From Symbiodinium natans (Eukaryota; Sar; Dinophyceae; Suessiales; Symbiodiniaceae): 46,318 bases of DNA. Shown piece after piece: positions 9,381 through 18,005 of the stretch; the stretch's first letter is position 1, and the number at the start of each line of letters is the position of its first letter. The translations under genes were made by a program, and so were the position numbers. The stretch covers positions 375,001 to 421,318 of the forward strand of contig CAJNDS010001513.1 of NCBI GenBank assembly GCA_905221605.1, given 5' to 3'. The notes beneath the pieces are model-generated. The model was not told the DNA's origin. It saw nothing but the letters and a program-made list of their open reading frames with translations, and did no database searches.

Positions 9381-9436
9381 TCCTCCTCATCCTCGTCGTC
9401 TTCCGGCTCCGACCCTGCGGCTACGCTGGTCTTCGC
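9381..9436 (-). CDS. Exon encoding AKTSVAAGSEPEDDED (paralogue of 7455-7506)
   Basis: Acceptor GTTCCTCTGAG|G on minus begins AKTSVAAGSEPEDDEDEE in phase 0. The GC donor (GGA|GCTGGGTTTAGGG) lies four bases from a telomere-type heptamer. A GA donor three bases earlier would leave phase 0, matching the next exon at 8418. Confidence 0.65.
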
Positions 9437-9614
9437 CTCAGAGGAACACTTTCCTTTAGGGGGCAACGCGAGGGTCTTTGAGGTTTTAAAGGGTTTGGGG
9501 TATAGAGTTTAGGGTTTAGGGTTTAGGGTTTAGGGTTTAGGGTTTAGGGTTTAGGGTTTACCGTCTGGAGGTTCATGAGTAGTTTTCAAGAAGGGCCCAG
9601 AAGGTTGCAACTAC

Positions 9615-9671
9615 TTCGAACCCTAGCTGTGAATACCCATGCAAGGCGTTGAGGCTCAAATTCAGAGCGTT
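9615..9671 (-). CDS. Candidate 19-codon hydrophobic exon
   Basis: Acceptor CCTGCTCCAG, then NALNLSLNALHGYSQLGFE and a GT donor (GTAGTT), phase 0 at both ends, so it can be inserted between the 9835 and 9436 junctions without a frameshift. Composition is unlike its neighbours; read through, the frame reaches a stop about 15 codons later. Confidence 0.4.
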
Positions 9672-9834
9672 CTGGAGCAGGCTGGCCCTAAACCCTAAAC
9701 CCTAAACTCCCATCCTACAGTTTGGGTGTCGGGGGTCAAAGGGTTGAGGGGTTTGGGGTTTAAGGGTTTTGTTTTGAGGCGGCTTCAATGCCAGGATGCC
9801 AAAGTCCCCGACAACCCAGAATCCCTCATTCCGC

Positions 9835-9870
9835 CTCCTCTTCTTCAGCATCCGACTTGGGAGGATCCTC
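9835..9870 (-). CDS. 12-codon exon EDPPKSDAEEEE
   Basis: Acceptor GTGTCTCGGAG|G and GC donor (GAG|GCGGAA) on minus give exactly 12 phase-0 codons, acidic with a central PPKS. Compatible in phase with the exons at 10586 and 9436. Confidence 0.6.
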
Positions 9871-10194
9871 CTCCGAGACACGCAAGGGCGTTGCTGGCGT
9901 TTAGGGATCTCGATTTGCAGACTTGCGACAAGGACTTCTTCATTAGGGGCTTAGGGTTTTCAAGCTTTCGGGCGTTACCGGCTACTGGACCCGGAAATCT
10001 GGAAACCCCAGCACACACCAAGCCCAAACCCCAATGGAGCATCGGCTTCCTAAGCTGCGCTGCAGGGTTGCTGGCTCCAGGCCAGATCTTTTTGTGGCAC
10101 TGGGTTTCGGGTTTGGGGTATCTTGGGGGGGGTAGAGACTCCGACACAGGCTGTACCTCAAAAGCATTCCTTTCACATATGCACCAAGTAAAAC

Positions 10195-10575
10195 CCTAGA
10201 CCCTAAACCCTAAACCCTGAACCCCAAATCCCAAACCCTAAACCCCAAACCCTAAGCCGCTAAACCCCAAACCCTCAACCCTAAACCCCGAAACCCCAAA
10301 CCCCAACCCTAAACCCCTAAACCCCAAACCCTCAACCCTAAACCCTGAAGCCTAAACCCTAAACCCCAAACCCTGAACCCTAAACCCCTAAACCCCCAAT
10401 CCCAAACCCGAAACCCTAAACCCCAAACCCTAAACCCTAAACCCCTTGTCCCCACACCCTCAACCCTAAACCCTAAACCCCAAACCCTAAACCCCAAACC
10501 CCAAACCCTAAACCCCAAATCATAAACCCCAAACCCTAAACCCTAAAACCCAAACCCTAAACCCCAAACCCTAAA
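10195..10575. repeat. Long degenerate CCCTAAA/CCCCAAA array
   Basis: About 50 degenerate heptamers. It fills most of the interval between the exons at 9835 and 10586, and would be intron if they are joined. Confidence 0.95.
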
Positions 10576-10585
10576 GTTAGGCTGC

Positions 10586-10654
10586 CTTCTTGTCTTCCGC
10601 CTCGGCCTCGGCCTCAGCCTCAGCCTCGGCGTCTGCCGCCGGCTTTGCTGGCTC
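10586..10654 (-). CDS. Ala/Glu-repeat exon, 23 codons
   Basis: Acceptor AACCCTCCGAG|G and GC donor (AAG|GCAGCC) on minus enclose 23 phase-0 codons: EPAKPAAD, six Ala-Glu pairs using different Ala codons, then DKK. The acceptor is about five bases from the perfect array at 10661-10770. If the donor is not used the frame stops two codons later (TAA), so it could also be a terminal exon. Confidence 0.65.
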
Positions 10655-10660
10655 CTCGGA

Positions 10661-10770
10661 GGGTTTAGGGTTTAGGGTTTAGGGTTTAGGGTTTAGGGTT
10701 TAGGGTTTAGGGTTTAGGGTTTAGGGTTTAGGGTTTAGGGTTTAGGGTTTAGGGTTTAGGGTTTAGGGTT
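10661..10770. repeat. Near-perfect TTTAGGG array inside a short interval between exons
   Basis: About 15 perfect heptamers. The interval between the exons at 10586-10654 and 10890-10915 is 235 bp, so this array alone makes up nearly half of the proposed intron. Confidence 0.97.
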
Positions 10771-10889
10771 GCGGGTCTAAGGGGATCATACCAGTTACAA
10801 GACTATATTCAGAATCCCTTGTTATCGCAAACCCACGAAATCCTGAGAAGCCCTCCAATCCCCCCAGAACCGCCGCCAAGTGTCAGAGC

Positions 10890-10915
10890 TGTCAGACGAC
10901 GACTTGCGCTTGCGC
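10890..10915 (-). CDS. Micro-exon RKRKSSSD (paralogue of 14249-14294)
   Basis: Acceptor GGGCTTTCAG|G and GC donor (GACA|GCTC) on minus; encodes RKRKSSSD. The 14.3-kb copy is nearly identical at DNA level over this span (RQRKSSSD). A GT donor further on is an alternative end. Confidence 0.55.
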
Positions 10916-11503
10916 CTGAAAGCCCCACGCATGGGACAAGGGTTTTAGGATTTAGGGTTTCGGGTTTAGGGTCTAGGGTGTAGGGTTTAGGGTTTGGGGT
11001 TAGGGGTTAGGGTCCCACCTAGGAATCCCTGCATAGTCTTTGTACAAACTACCCAACAACATGCTAAGTAGATAGGCCAAAATATACTTGGGTTTTAGGG
11101 TTGAGGGTTTGGGGTTAGAGTTTAAGGTTGAGGGTTTAGGATTTAGGGTTTAGGGTTTAGGGTTTAGGGTTTAGGGTTTAGGGTTTAGGGTTTAGGGTTT
11201 AGGGTTTAGGGTTTAGCCACCGGGGGCCAAGACCCTGTCACTCTTCTCCTGAGCCCCCACATCCCCCAATTAACCCCCAGAAGCGCCTTAAGCCCTCCCA
11301 AAACCCCTCAAGCCCTTAAGCCCCCAAAACTCCATGAGCCCCTCAAGCTCCCCGAAACCCCCCCAGAGAACTAAAAAACCCTAAGCCCTCAACCCCGAAC
11401 CGCAAATAACCCTAAACCCTAAACCCTAAACCCTAAACCCTAAACCCTAAACCCTAAACCCTAAACCCTAAACCCTAAACCCTAATTGGCTTCCGCCTTG
11501 CGC

Positions 11504-11557
11504 CTTTCCGAACAGCTGAGGGACCGACTTCTTGCTCTTTGAGCGTCCCCGGTCTGC
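11504..11557 (-). CDS. 18-codon exon ADRGRSKSKKSVPQLFGK
   Basis: Acceptor GGCCTAGCAG|G and GC donor (AAAG|GCGC) on minus enclose exactly 18 phase-0 codons, basic and serine-rich with a VPQLFGK tail. Phase-compatible with the exon at 11844. Confidence 0.6.
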
Positions 11558-11843
11558 CTGCTAGGCCAGTCATAGCGTGTCGGGTTCAGGGTGTAGGGTT
11601 CAGGGTTTGGGGTTTGGGGTTTAGGGTTTAGGGTTTAGGGTTCAGGGTTTAAGGTTTAGGGTTTAGGGTTAGGGTCTGGTGCGCAGGGTTCAGGGTTCAG
11701 GGTTTCGGGTTGAGGGCTCAGAGTCTATAGTAAACCCCTAAACCCTAGACCCTAAACCCCTAACCCCTAAACCCTAAACCCTAAACGCCCACGCTAGCCG
11801 CTGAACCCTAAACCCTAAACCCTAAACCGCGTCCACCAAGAGC

Positions 11844-11878
11844 CTTCTTCGGCGGAGAGGCAGACTTGGACTTCTCGC
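11844..11878 (-). CDS. Ser/Lys exon SEKSKSASPPKK (paralogue of 15214-15251)
   Basis: Acceptor CCCGACAAG|G and GC donor (AAG|GCTC) on minus. It starts in phase 1 and, joined to the A at the end of 12744-12783, reads SEKSKSASPPKK. The 15.2-kb copy reads SDKSKSSSPPAKK and differs by exactly one codon in length. Confidence 0.7.
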
Positions 11879-11929
11879 CTTGTCGGGTTGAGGGTTTCGG
11901 GTTTGGGGATTAGGGTTTGGGGCTAGGGT

Positions 11930-12022
11930 TCAGGGTTTAGGGTTTAGGGTTTAGGGTTTAGGGTTTAGGGTTTAGGGTTTAGGGTTTAGGGTTTAGGGTT
12001 TAGGGTTTAGGGTTTAGGGTTA
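11930..12022. repeat. TTTAGGG array
   Basis: Near-perfect heptamers between the exons at 11844-11878 and 12744-12783. Confidence 0.95.
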
Positions 12023-12743
12023 GGGATTAGGGTGTACGGTTTACAGAGTGCATTGGGCGTATTGCAGGGTCTAGCGTGCTAGGGCTTTTGGAGCTTATCA
12101 GGTTTAGAGGGGGCATATGGGCCCGTGGGGTTGCAGGCTTCGGGACCTTATGGGGTTAACAAGGTTTCCAGGCTTACGTCAGACTGACAACGTCATGGAT
12201 GCTGAAACCCAAACCCCCAACATGGGCTAAAAAGGGGTAGTACTTTTGGTGGAATGCAAGAATGAGGATTACAGCATCTTGGGGAATATACCTAAGTCGA
12301 GCGCCCTAAACCCCCAAACAGCCTAAGTTTAGGGTCTTGGGGGATCGGAAACCCCAACCCTAAACCCTAAACCCTAGCCCCTAAATCGCGTAAAACCCTG
12401 AACCTCAAACCCGAAAAGCCTGCACATCCGAAACCCTCAGTCGATAACTTTGCCTTCGGATGCACGGGAGGCTAAGGATTCATGGTCACCGAAGCCGAAC
12501 GACTAGGGGTTAGGGTTTGGGGTTTAGGGTTAAGGATTTCGGGTTCAGCGTGTTATTAGCGGTTTAGGCATAGCATTCTGGCTCAGGTGCGGTGCGGGCC
12601 TTCTTGAGGCTTGCGCATTGCCCACGAAAAAGCCCATTCGAATCAAATAGACCCCTGCAATGCCCTAAACACTAAACCCTAAACCCCAAACCCTAAGGGT
12701 CGGTTGGGGGTTTGACACAGCTTGGCAAACCCGGGCCCCTTGC

Positions 12744-12783
12744 TCTTTTTGTCCTCCTTCTCCTTGTCGCTGTCGGAGCTGTC
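12744..12783 (-). CDS. Ser/Asp-Lys/Glu exon DSSDSDKEKEDKK (paralogue of 15747-15786)
   Basis: Acceptor AACGAGAG|G and GC donor (AAAGA|GCAAGG) on minus; 40 nt, 13 codons plus one base. The 15.7-kb copy has the same peptide but differs at five third-codon positions (AGC/AGT, AAG/AAA, GAG/GAA twice, AAA/AAG). That pattern is strong evidence of coding under selection. The acidic-serine block followed by Lys resembles Nopp140/SRP40 repeats; this is a likeness in composition only. Confidence 0.75.
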
Positions 12784-13020
12784 CTCTCGTTTAACTAGGG
12801 TTTAGTCTTTAGGGTTTAGGGTTTAGGGTTTAGCGCTTAGGGTTCAGGATACAAAGCTTTGCGAGCCTCTGACGCCCCAAAGCCCGCAACCTTAGGTTTA
12901 GGGTTTAGGGTTTGGGCTGCAAGCTCGCAAGAAACAACAGAAACGACTTCATCCTCATTCGAGCATTGCTTCGTGTGGGCTGTGCGACCCTGTAAGGGTG
13001 CAATCAACCGACACCATCGC

Positions 13021-13053
13021 TCTCCTTCTTCTCTTCCTGCTTCTCCTCATCAC
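13021..13053 (-). CDS. Exon encoding (S)DEEKQEEKKE
   Basis: Acceptor TGAAACTCAG|G on minus. Two bases complete a Ser codon with the A ending 13304-13346, then DEEKQEEKKE and a GC donor. A GA donor four bases earlier would give phase 0 for the next exon (12783). Resembles the 18.37-kb exon (S)DDEKPAPKK. Confidence 0.6.
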
Positions 13054-13303
13054 CTGAGTTTCAGTGTTGCACCGGAACCCTGAATCTTGAAGCATAATGG
13101 GAATCATCCCCCACATGCGCGGAGGACGCCCACGAAAGCCGCCTGAACCCACTTCTAGCCCTATTTCAGGCTCAGGGGTTCGGGGTTCAGGGCTTAGGGC
13201 TTGACCCCTCTCTCAGAGCCCTTCTCCCCCTAAACCCTAAACCCTAAACCCTAAACCCTAAACCCCCCCAGAGCAGATCGTAGAAATGATGCCAGGTGGC
13301 TGC

Positions 13304-13346
13304 TGTCCTTCTTCGCTTTCGCAGCTTGCTTCTTCCTGTTGCTGTC
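13304..13346 (-). CDS. Basic exon DSNRKKQAAKAKKD
   Basis: Acceptor TTCGCTTGAG|G and GC donor (GACA|GCAG) on minus; 14 codons plus one base, phase-compatible with 13053. Lys/Ala-rich, like the basic spacers of Nopp140-type proteins. Confidence 0.6.
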
Positions 13347-13433
13347 CTCAAGCGAACTTCTCAGAAAGTGTTCCGAGCATAAAGCTTACGCTAGAAAGGG
13401 CCTACTTGTAGACCCTTGGCACCGGAGCTCGTT

Positions 13434-13552
13434 TAGGGTTTAGGGTTTAGGGTTTAGGGTTTAGGGTTTAGGGTTTAGGGTTTAGGGTTTGGGGTTTGGG
13501 GTTTGGGGTTTAGGGTTTAGGGTTTGGGGTTTAGGGTTTAGGGTTTAGGGTT
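13434..13552. repeat. TTTAGGG array with TTTGGGG variants
   Basis: About 17 heptamers between the exons at 13304-13346 and 14249-14294. Confidence 0.95.
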
Positions 13553-14248
13553 GATGACCAGAATGCAGACCCAAGAGACACCATGTGTTTAGAGCAACCC
13601 CCTTCCCCTTTTCCACACACCTCATACAGGAGACTACCCCTAAACCCTAAACCCTAAACCGGCCCATAGAACTACCCCTCGAAAATCAGCAGTCCCCCCA
13701 ATATTTTTTCCAAACTGTGCCCTTCAGAAGCCCTGCAATGATGCGTGTTCGATTCCGGGGCGTGGGTTCTTGGGTTCAGGGTTTCGGGTTGGAGTTTAGG
13801 GTCTAGGGTCTAGGGTTTAGGTTTTCGGGTTTAGGGTTTACGGCTTAGGGTTTAGGGTTTAGGGTTTCCAGCTCTAGGGGGTTCTCTAAGAGCTATAGCG
13901 GGCGTGTATGCTAGGAGGTACCCTCTCTTGCTTAATCTGCCTCCTTGTTGGGGTTATATTAAAAAAGATCATTGTTATTCCTTATTGGGAGTTTGATATG
14001 ACAACAATGTCAACATATAAGCAACCAGGACCCGACCCAGTCATTGCGTGCTTTACACGGACCCTAAACGTCAAAAGGTGAGCAATGGTGCTTCTTGGAT
14101 CTTCTCCCTACTTTGGGGGTAGACCCTTGAAAAAAAGGTATATACATTATAGGTATAAGTAGCTATAGTGGGAACCCAGAACCAAAAAAGAAGTGGTCAA
14201 GTATAGGACTCCACAACCCTGTTCTTGGCATGCTAGGAGGGGAGACAC

Positions 14249-14294
14249 TGCTGCCGAAGGGGCCGAGCTGTCAGACGACGACTTGCGCTGGCGC
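14249..14294 (-). CDS. Exon encoding RQRKSSSDSSAPSAA
   Basis: Acceptor ATTACTCTGCAG|G on minus. One base completes Arg with the AG ending 15010-15055, then RQRKSSSDSSAPSAA to a GT donor (GTGTCT). A GC donor after SSSD, as used in the 10.9-kb copy, is an alternative. Confidence 0.55.
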
Positions 14295-14354
14295 CTGCAG
14301 AGTAATCGGTGGGGGAGTGTGGAGGTTGGGGTTTCGGCCCCATGACGCATAATA

Positions 14355-14455
14355 TAGGGGTCGGAATAATCGCTTTAAAAAAAAATTCCCCTATGGTCCC
14401 TTTGTAATTATACTCTAGTAACCCCCAAAACCCTATTCTAATTCTTCAGGCCCCC
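14355..14455. repeat. Dispersed repeat copy, inverted partner at 16335-16432
   Basis: Starts GGGGTCGGAATAAT and contains CCCTATGGTCCCTTTGT and CCCCCAAAACCCTATTCTAA. The reverse complement of 16335-16432 shows the same order of blocks with about 75-80% identity by eye. Confidence 0.65.
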
Positions 14456-15009
14456 TATATTCGTCTGTGGGATTCAGTCAAACACTCACCATTCTTGAGG
14501 CTTCAAACCTCAAAGTCCTCCGGAACCCGGCCTGATGGAAGCCTGCTACAAGCACAACGATTTCGGGCTGTGCTGAAAACTAGTCTTCCGCGGAAGACCC
14601 GAGGGACCCTAAACCCTAAACCCTTAACTGCCAAACAGGGTGTTGGGCTGCTTCGGCCGCATCCGAGGGTTGAGGGCGTGGCTGGGAGGGTAGGGTGGGG
14701 GGGGGGGGCTCTCAGCTTTCGTGCACAGGTTTTGGCCCAATGTTCTCTGGGTGCGAGTAGGTAAGCCCTCGACTCCGAAACACAAGTGTCTGTCGGTGCC
14801 GACTATTCCGCAGGGGGGAGGATGGAGTCCTGAACTTGGTTGCATAGATTTAATTTTCGCTGCCTTATTAAGAAACCCAATAAACCCAAGAAGGCTAAGG
14901 ATCTAAAGCTACAGTAAGGCACCAAAGAGTAAACTCTGAGGCTGGAACCCTAAACCCCAAACCCCAAAACCCTATTCTTGGGGGGGGGGGGGGAGGAAAA
15001 GGTCCTAAC

Positions 15010-15055
15010 CTCTCTGAGGCTGGAACTTCATGCTCCTGGACCGGTTCCGCGAAGC
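15010..15055 (-). CDS. Exon encoding FAEPVQEHEVPASE
   Basis: Acceptor with a good pyrimidine tract (GAGCCTTCTTCTCAG|G) on minus, two leading bases, FAEPVQEHEVPASE, two trailing bases and a GT donor (GTTAGG). Its end phase fits the exon starting at 14294. Confidence 0.55.
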
Positions 15056-15213
15056 CTGAGAAGAAGGCTCGAAAAAACAGGGTCTGGGAGCTGTCCAAGC
15101 ATACAGGACGTGAACCCTAAACCCTCAACCCTAAACCCAAAACCCTAAATCCAAACCCTAAACCCCAAACCCTAGGCCCTAAACCCTAAACCCTAAGCCC
15201 CTTGGTAGAGTGC

Positions 15214-15251
15214 CTTCTTCGCTGGCGGCGAGGAGGACTTGGACTTGTCGC
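15214..15251 (-). CDS. Ser/Lys exon SDKSKSSSPPAKK (paralogue of 11844-11878)
   Basis: Acceptor CTTCCTCAG|G and GC donor (AAG|GCAC) on minus. Joined to the A ending 15747-15786 it reads SDKSKSSSPPAKK. Same start phase, end phase and donor as its 11.8-kb copy. Confidence 0.7.
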
Positions 15252-15324
15252 CTGAGGAAGCTGCCCCCTAAAGGTGCACTCAGGGGAGGTGGGCTGCCAG
15301 GCAGCTCTCTAAATTCCTGCCATT

Positions 15325-15415
15325 TGCTTAAGAACCCCAAAGAATAAAAGATAATAATCCTTACATGGCCCTTATAAGGAAGAATCTTTTCTATGTGGGA
15401 GGGTTCTTACGCAAC
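15325..15415. repeat. Short element bounded by AAGAACCCC ... GGGTTCTT, copy 1
   Basis: Contains TTTGCTTAAGAACCCC, AATAAAAGATAAT and AGGAAGAAT, ending GAGGGTTCTT. The ends are short inverted repeats. The second full copy is at 15830-15925 and a partial copy at 16171-16215. Confidence 0.65.
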
Positions 15416-15746
15416 AAGTAGATGATGGTCCCTCTCCTAAAACTGAAATTTTAAGAGGCTCCGCGATATGCCGGGAACCCTATAGGGTTTAGCGTTTAGG
15501 GTTTAGGGTTTAGGGTTTGGGGTTTAGGGTTTAGGGTTTAGGGTTTAGGGCCTCCTGTGGAAGTGCTGAGCTCCCGTTCTTGGGAGGAGTCTGGATCTGC
15601 TCTGATCGTAGACATGAAGCAGGAGTTTCCGAAGACTGACCATAGGGTTTAGGGTTTAGGGTTTAGGATTTAGGGTTTAGGGTTTAGGGTTTTGGGTTTT
15701 GTGTTTAGGGTTTAGGGCTACAGCAAGAGCAAGGCGAGATCCCAGC

Positions 15747-15786
15747 TCTTCTTGTCTTCCTTTTCTTTGTCGCTGTCGGAACTGTC
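15747..15786 (-). CDS. Ser/Asp-Lys/Glu exon DSSDSDKEKEDKK (paralogue of 12744-12783)
   Basis: Acceptor TGCATCGCAG|G and GC donor (AAGA|GCTGGG) on minus; 40 nt. Identical peptide to 12744-12783 with synonymous differences only. It starts in phase 0, matching the end of 16689-16733, and ends in phase 1, matching 15251. Confidence 0.75.
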
Positions 15787-15829
15787 CTGCGATGCAAGGC
15801 ATGCTGCAGACAATTCAGGCCTGCAACTA

Positions 15830-15925
15830 CTATTTGCTTAAGAACCCCAGAAAATAAAAGATAATCATCCCTATATTCCCCCCTCTCAGGAAGAATGCTT
15901 TGTATGTTTGAGGAGGGTTCTTCAT
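15830..15925. repeat. Short element bounded by AAGAACCCC ... GGGTTCTT, copy 2
   Basis: Same blocks as 15325-15415 (TTTGCTTAAGAACCCC, AATAAAAGATAAT, AGGAAGAAT, GGAGGGTTCTT). Like copy 1 it lies 45-75 bp from the acceptor side of an exon. Confidence 0.65.
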
Positions 15926-16334
15926 CTGGGGGCCCTTAAACGGGCTCCCCTTATATACCCCTTATACACCCGATACAAATTAAGGAAATGGTGCCCCTGG
16001 TATACCCCCTAATATACCCTAGGGTACCTAGTTGTGGCCTGAATATATGGTAATCCTTCTATTTGTGGGTCTATGTTAGGGGTCCCGTGTTGTCGTAAAC
16101 CCCCATATTAAGGGCCCATGGAACTACCCTTGGACTTAAGCAAAGTAGGTAACTAGGACCCCAGGGTCATGACAGATAATAACCCTGCATTCCCCCTATA
16201 AGGAAGAATGTTTTTGATTTTTTGTTTTGTTTTTTTTTTTTTTTTTTTTTTGGGGGGGGGGGGGTTGTTTTAAAGGGATTATAAGGGAACCCCAGCCTTT
16301 CAAAAAAAATAAGGGCCTACTCTGGGTCCTCGGT

Positions 16335-16432
16335 GCTGTAGGAGCCTTAATAATTCGAACAGGGTTTTGGGGGTCATTATAGTATAAAGACAGAGGGACC
16401 ATAGAGGAATACTATTAGTAACTGTTCCGACC
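16335..16432. repeat. Dispersed repeat copy, inverted relative to 14355-14455
   Basis: Reverse complement begins GGGTCGGAACAGTTACTA and carries CTATGGTCCCTCTGT and GACCCCCAAAACCCTGTT. It abuts the CCCTAAA array at 16430. Confidence 0.65.
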
Positions 16433-16661
16433 CTAAACCCTAAACCCTGAACCCTTAACCCTAGACCCTAAACCCTCAACCCTAAACCCAAAACCCAAAA
16501 CCCGAAACCCCAAACCACAAACCCTAAACCCCAAACCCCAAACCCCAAACCCGAAACCCTAAACCCTAAACCCTAAACCCTAAACCCTAAACCCTAAACC
16601 CTAAACCCTAAACCCTAAACCCTAAACCCTAAACCCTAAACCCTAAACCCTAAACCCTAAA
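16430..16661. repeat. CCCTAAA array, perfect on the right
   Basis: A degenerate left part and about 15 perfect CCCTAAA heptamers at 16555-16661, ending ~27 bp from the exon at 16689. Confidence 0.97.
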
Positions 16662-16688
16662 GCAAGCAGGAGGCAACTAGGACAGGTC

Positions 16689-16733
16689 CTTGTCTGGTTT
16701 CGGCGCAACCTCCGAGTCGCTGTCGCTGTCTGC
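16689..16733 (-). CDS. 15-codon exon ADSDSDSEVAPKPDK
   Basis: Excellent acceptor (TTTGCCTCCTCCTTCCAG|G) on minus, 15 phase-0 codons, then AAG|GACC, which would be a GA donor. The acidic serine run followed by PKPDK is typical of Nopp140-like repeats. Flanked by CCCTAAA arrays at 16555-16661 and 16785-16850. Confidence 0.65.
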
Positions 16734-17029
16734 CTGGAAGGAGGAGGCAAAGGTGTCCCCCAAGTGTAGAGGGGCTTCCGTAGCCCTAAACCCTAAACCC
16801 TAAACCCTAAACCCTAAACCCTAAACCCTAAACCCTAAACCCTAAACCCTAATCAATGAGGGCTCAGACTTCTGGTTCCCAATCGTTTGCAGATGACATG
16901 AGGCCTCAACAGCTCCGGGTCAGGGGACTATACTGCAGAGTCTTAGGGCTTAGGGCTTAGGGCTTAGGGCTTATAGGGCTTAGGGCTTATAGGGCTTAGG
17001 GTTTAGGGTTTAGGGCTTAGGGTTTAGGG

Positions 17030-17107
17030 CTTCGAGAGGAGCAGCTCGGCGGGTCGGGTCGCGAGATGTTTTACGACGCTGCAAGGCAGGCGCTGGAGAA
17101 ACCATAA
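17030..17107 (+). CDS. Plus-strand coding-like segment LREEQLGGSGREMFYDAA
   Basis: Immediately after a TTTAGGG array the plus strand reads 25 codons beginning LREEQLGGSGREMFYDAARQ and a TAA stop. The composition is strongly protein-like. There is no clear start codon, so it is a fragment or an exon. Confidence 0.4.
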   Translation, partial: LREEQLGGSGREMFYDAARQALEKP

Positions 17108-17265
17108 TATGGTTTGCATTATAAAGTTCGGTGAGGAAGGAGCGACGTGCCCTTGGCTGAGACGACGACAGCAAGACCCAATGACAAGTCCAGGTAGCAG
17201 CCAAGCGAACTCTGCCGCATGACCGCAAAAAAAATCCAAGACTAGGCCACAAAGGGGCTTTACAG

Positions 17266-17450
17266 GGCTCTTTTGTACATGGAAACACATGGAACATGCG
17301 GGCCAGAACGGGCTCAATCCGTCAGACCTCGACATGGGCTGGAAAGCGGTGCTGCCCCAGACGGCTTTTAGCCATGGTCTGGCAGCGGAAGACGACAATG
17401 AAACCAAGCTGAAATTGCTCCAGCAAGGCATGGCTTCAGACCTCGTTTGA
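17266..17450 (+). CDS. Plus-strand exon or gene fragment, 60 codons
   Basis: An acceptor-like GGGGCTTTACAG|G is followed by 60 open codons ending in TGA. The stretch HMEHAGQNGLNPSDLDMGWK, then AVLPQTAFSHGLAAEDDNET and KLKLLQQGMASDLV, reads convincingly as protein. A GT donor candidate (GTTTGA) overlaps the stop. It lies in a ~1-kb island without telomere-type repeats, on the strand opposite to the neighbouring exons. It could be a retrogene or pseudogene. Overlapping minus-strand ORFs (to 168 aa) read less well. Confidence 0.45.
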
Positions 17451-17489
17451 GAGTCTTGCTCGGATGGCTCAGAAGCTAAGAAGTCACTC

Positions 17490-18005
17490 CTAAGTCCGTT
17501 GCAACGGCCGCACACTGCACTGCCCTGCATCTGCGCGAGCTACGTTCATGCTTGCCCCAGCCGTGGTCGGATGCGCCGACATATCCGGCACGTTGCCTTC
17601 AGCCCAGGCCTCCCCAAAGCGTGCCTGGCGGCGTCTCGCCACCTGCACCTGGAAGGCGTGCGGACTCTTGGCGACATTGATGAGGTAGCTGTTCAGCTGC
17701 CGGACGTAGAGATGGTGGGTGGAGCTGTCTGGCTCGAAGCTCTTGGGAGGTGTTGGAAAGGTCTTCGGCACGTAGAACACCGAGGTATCGCTGGCTGCTT
17801 CCACGGTATGGCTACAGCTCCCACTACACCCCATGGCAAGGAAGCGACCTAGCAATGGAGATCTATAAAGGCCCCCGGAAGTACCGGAGGTTCGGGGAGC
17901 TTTTTGAGGCAGGCTGCTGAGACCCTCAGATGTCAGATGACAGGGCGTCGGCACACGGAAAGGCTCCCCTGTCACTGCCGGCAATTGAAACAGCAACCTT
18001 CCCAA
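17490..18005 (-). CDS. Longest single ORF of the window, 171 codons, strand uncertain
   Basis: An ATG-started minus-strand frame. Part of it (FYVPKTFPTPPKSFEPDSST, then HHLYVRQLNSYLINVAKS) has good protein character. The plus strand is also open at 17499-17852 with stretches such as GDIDEVAVQLPDVEMVGGAV, and would continue the plus-strand island to its left. I cannot decide between them. No family recognised. Confidence 0.25.
   Translation of the reverse strand: MGRLLFQLPAVTGEPFRVPTPCHLTSEGLSSLPQKAPRTSGTSGGLYRSPLLGRFLAMGCSGSCSHTVEAASDTSVFYVPKTFPTPPKSFEPDSSTHHLYVRQLNSYLINVAKSPHAFQVQVARRRQARFGEAWAEGNVPDMSAHPTTAGASMNVARADAGQCSVRPLQRT

Noticed and set aside
8687-10518. ORFs rich in GFRVWGLGF-type periodic peptides
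   Set aside because: They are direct translations of degenerate TTTAGGG/TTTGGGG arrays and change frame with repeat phase.
13740-13775. GTTCGATTCC, like a tRNA B box
   Set aside because: The bases around it do not form a T-stem and no acceptor or anticodon stem could be found upstream.
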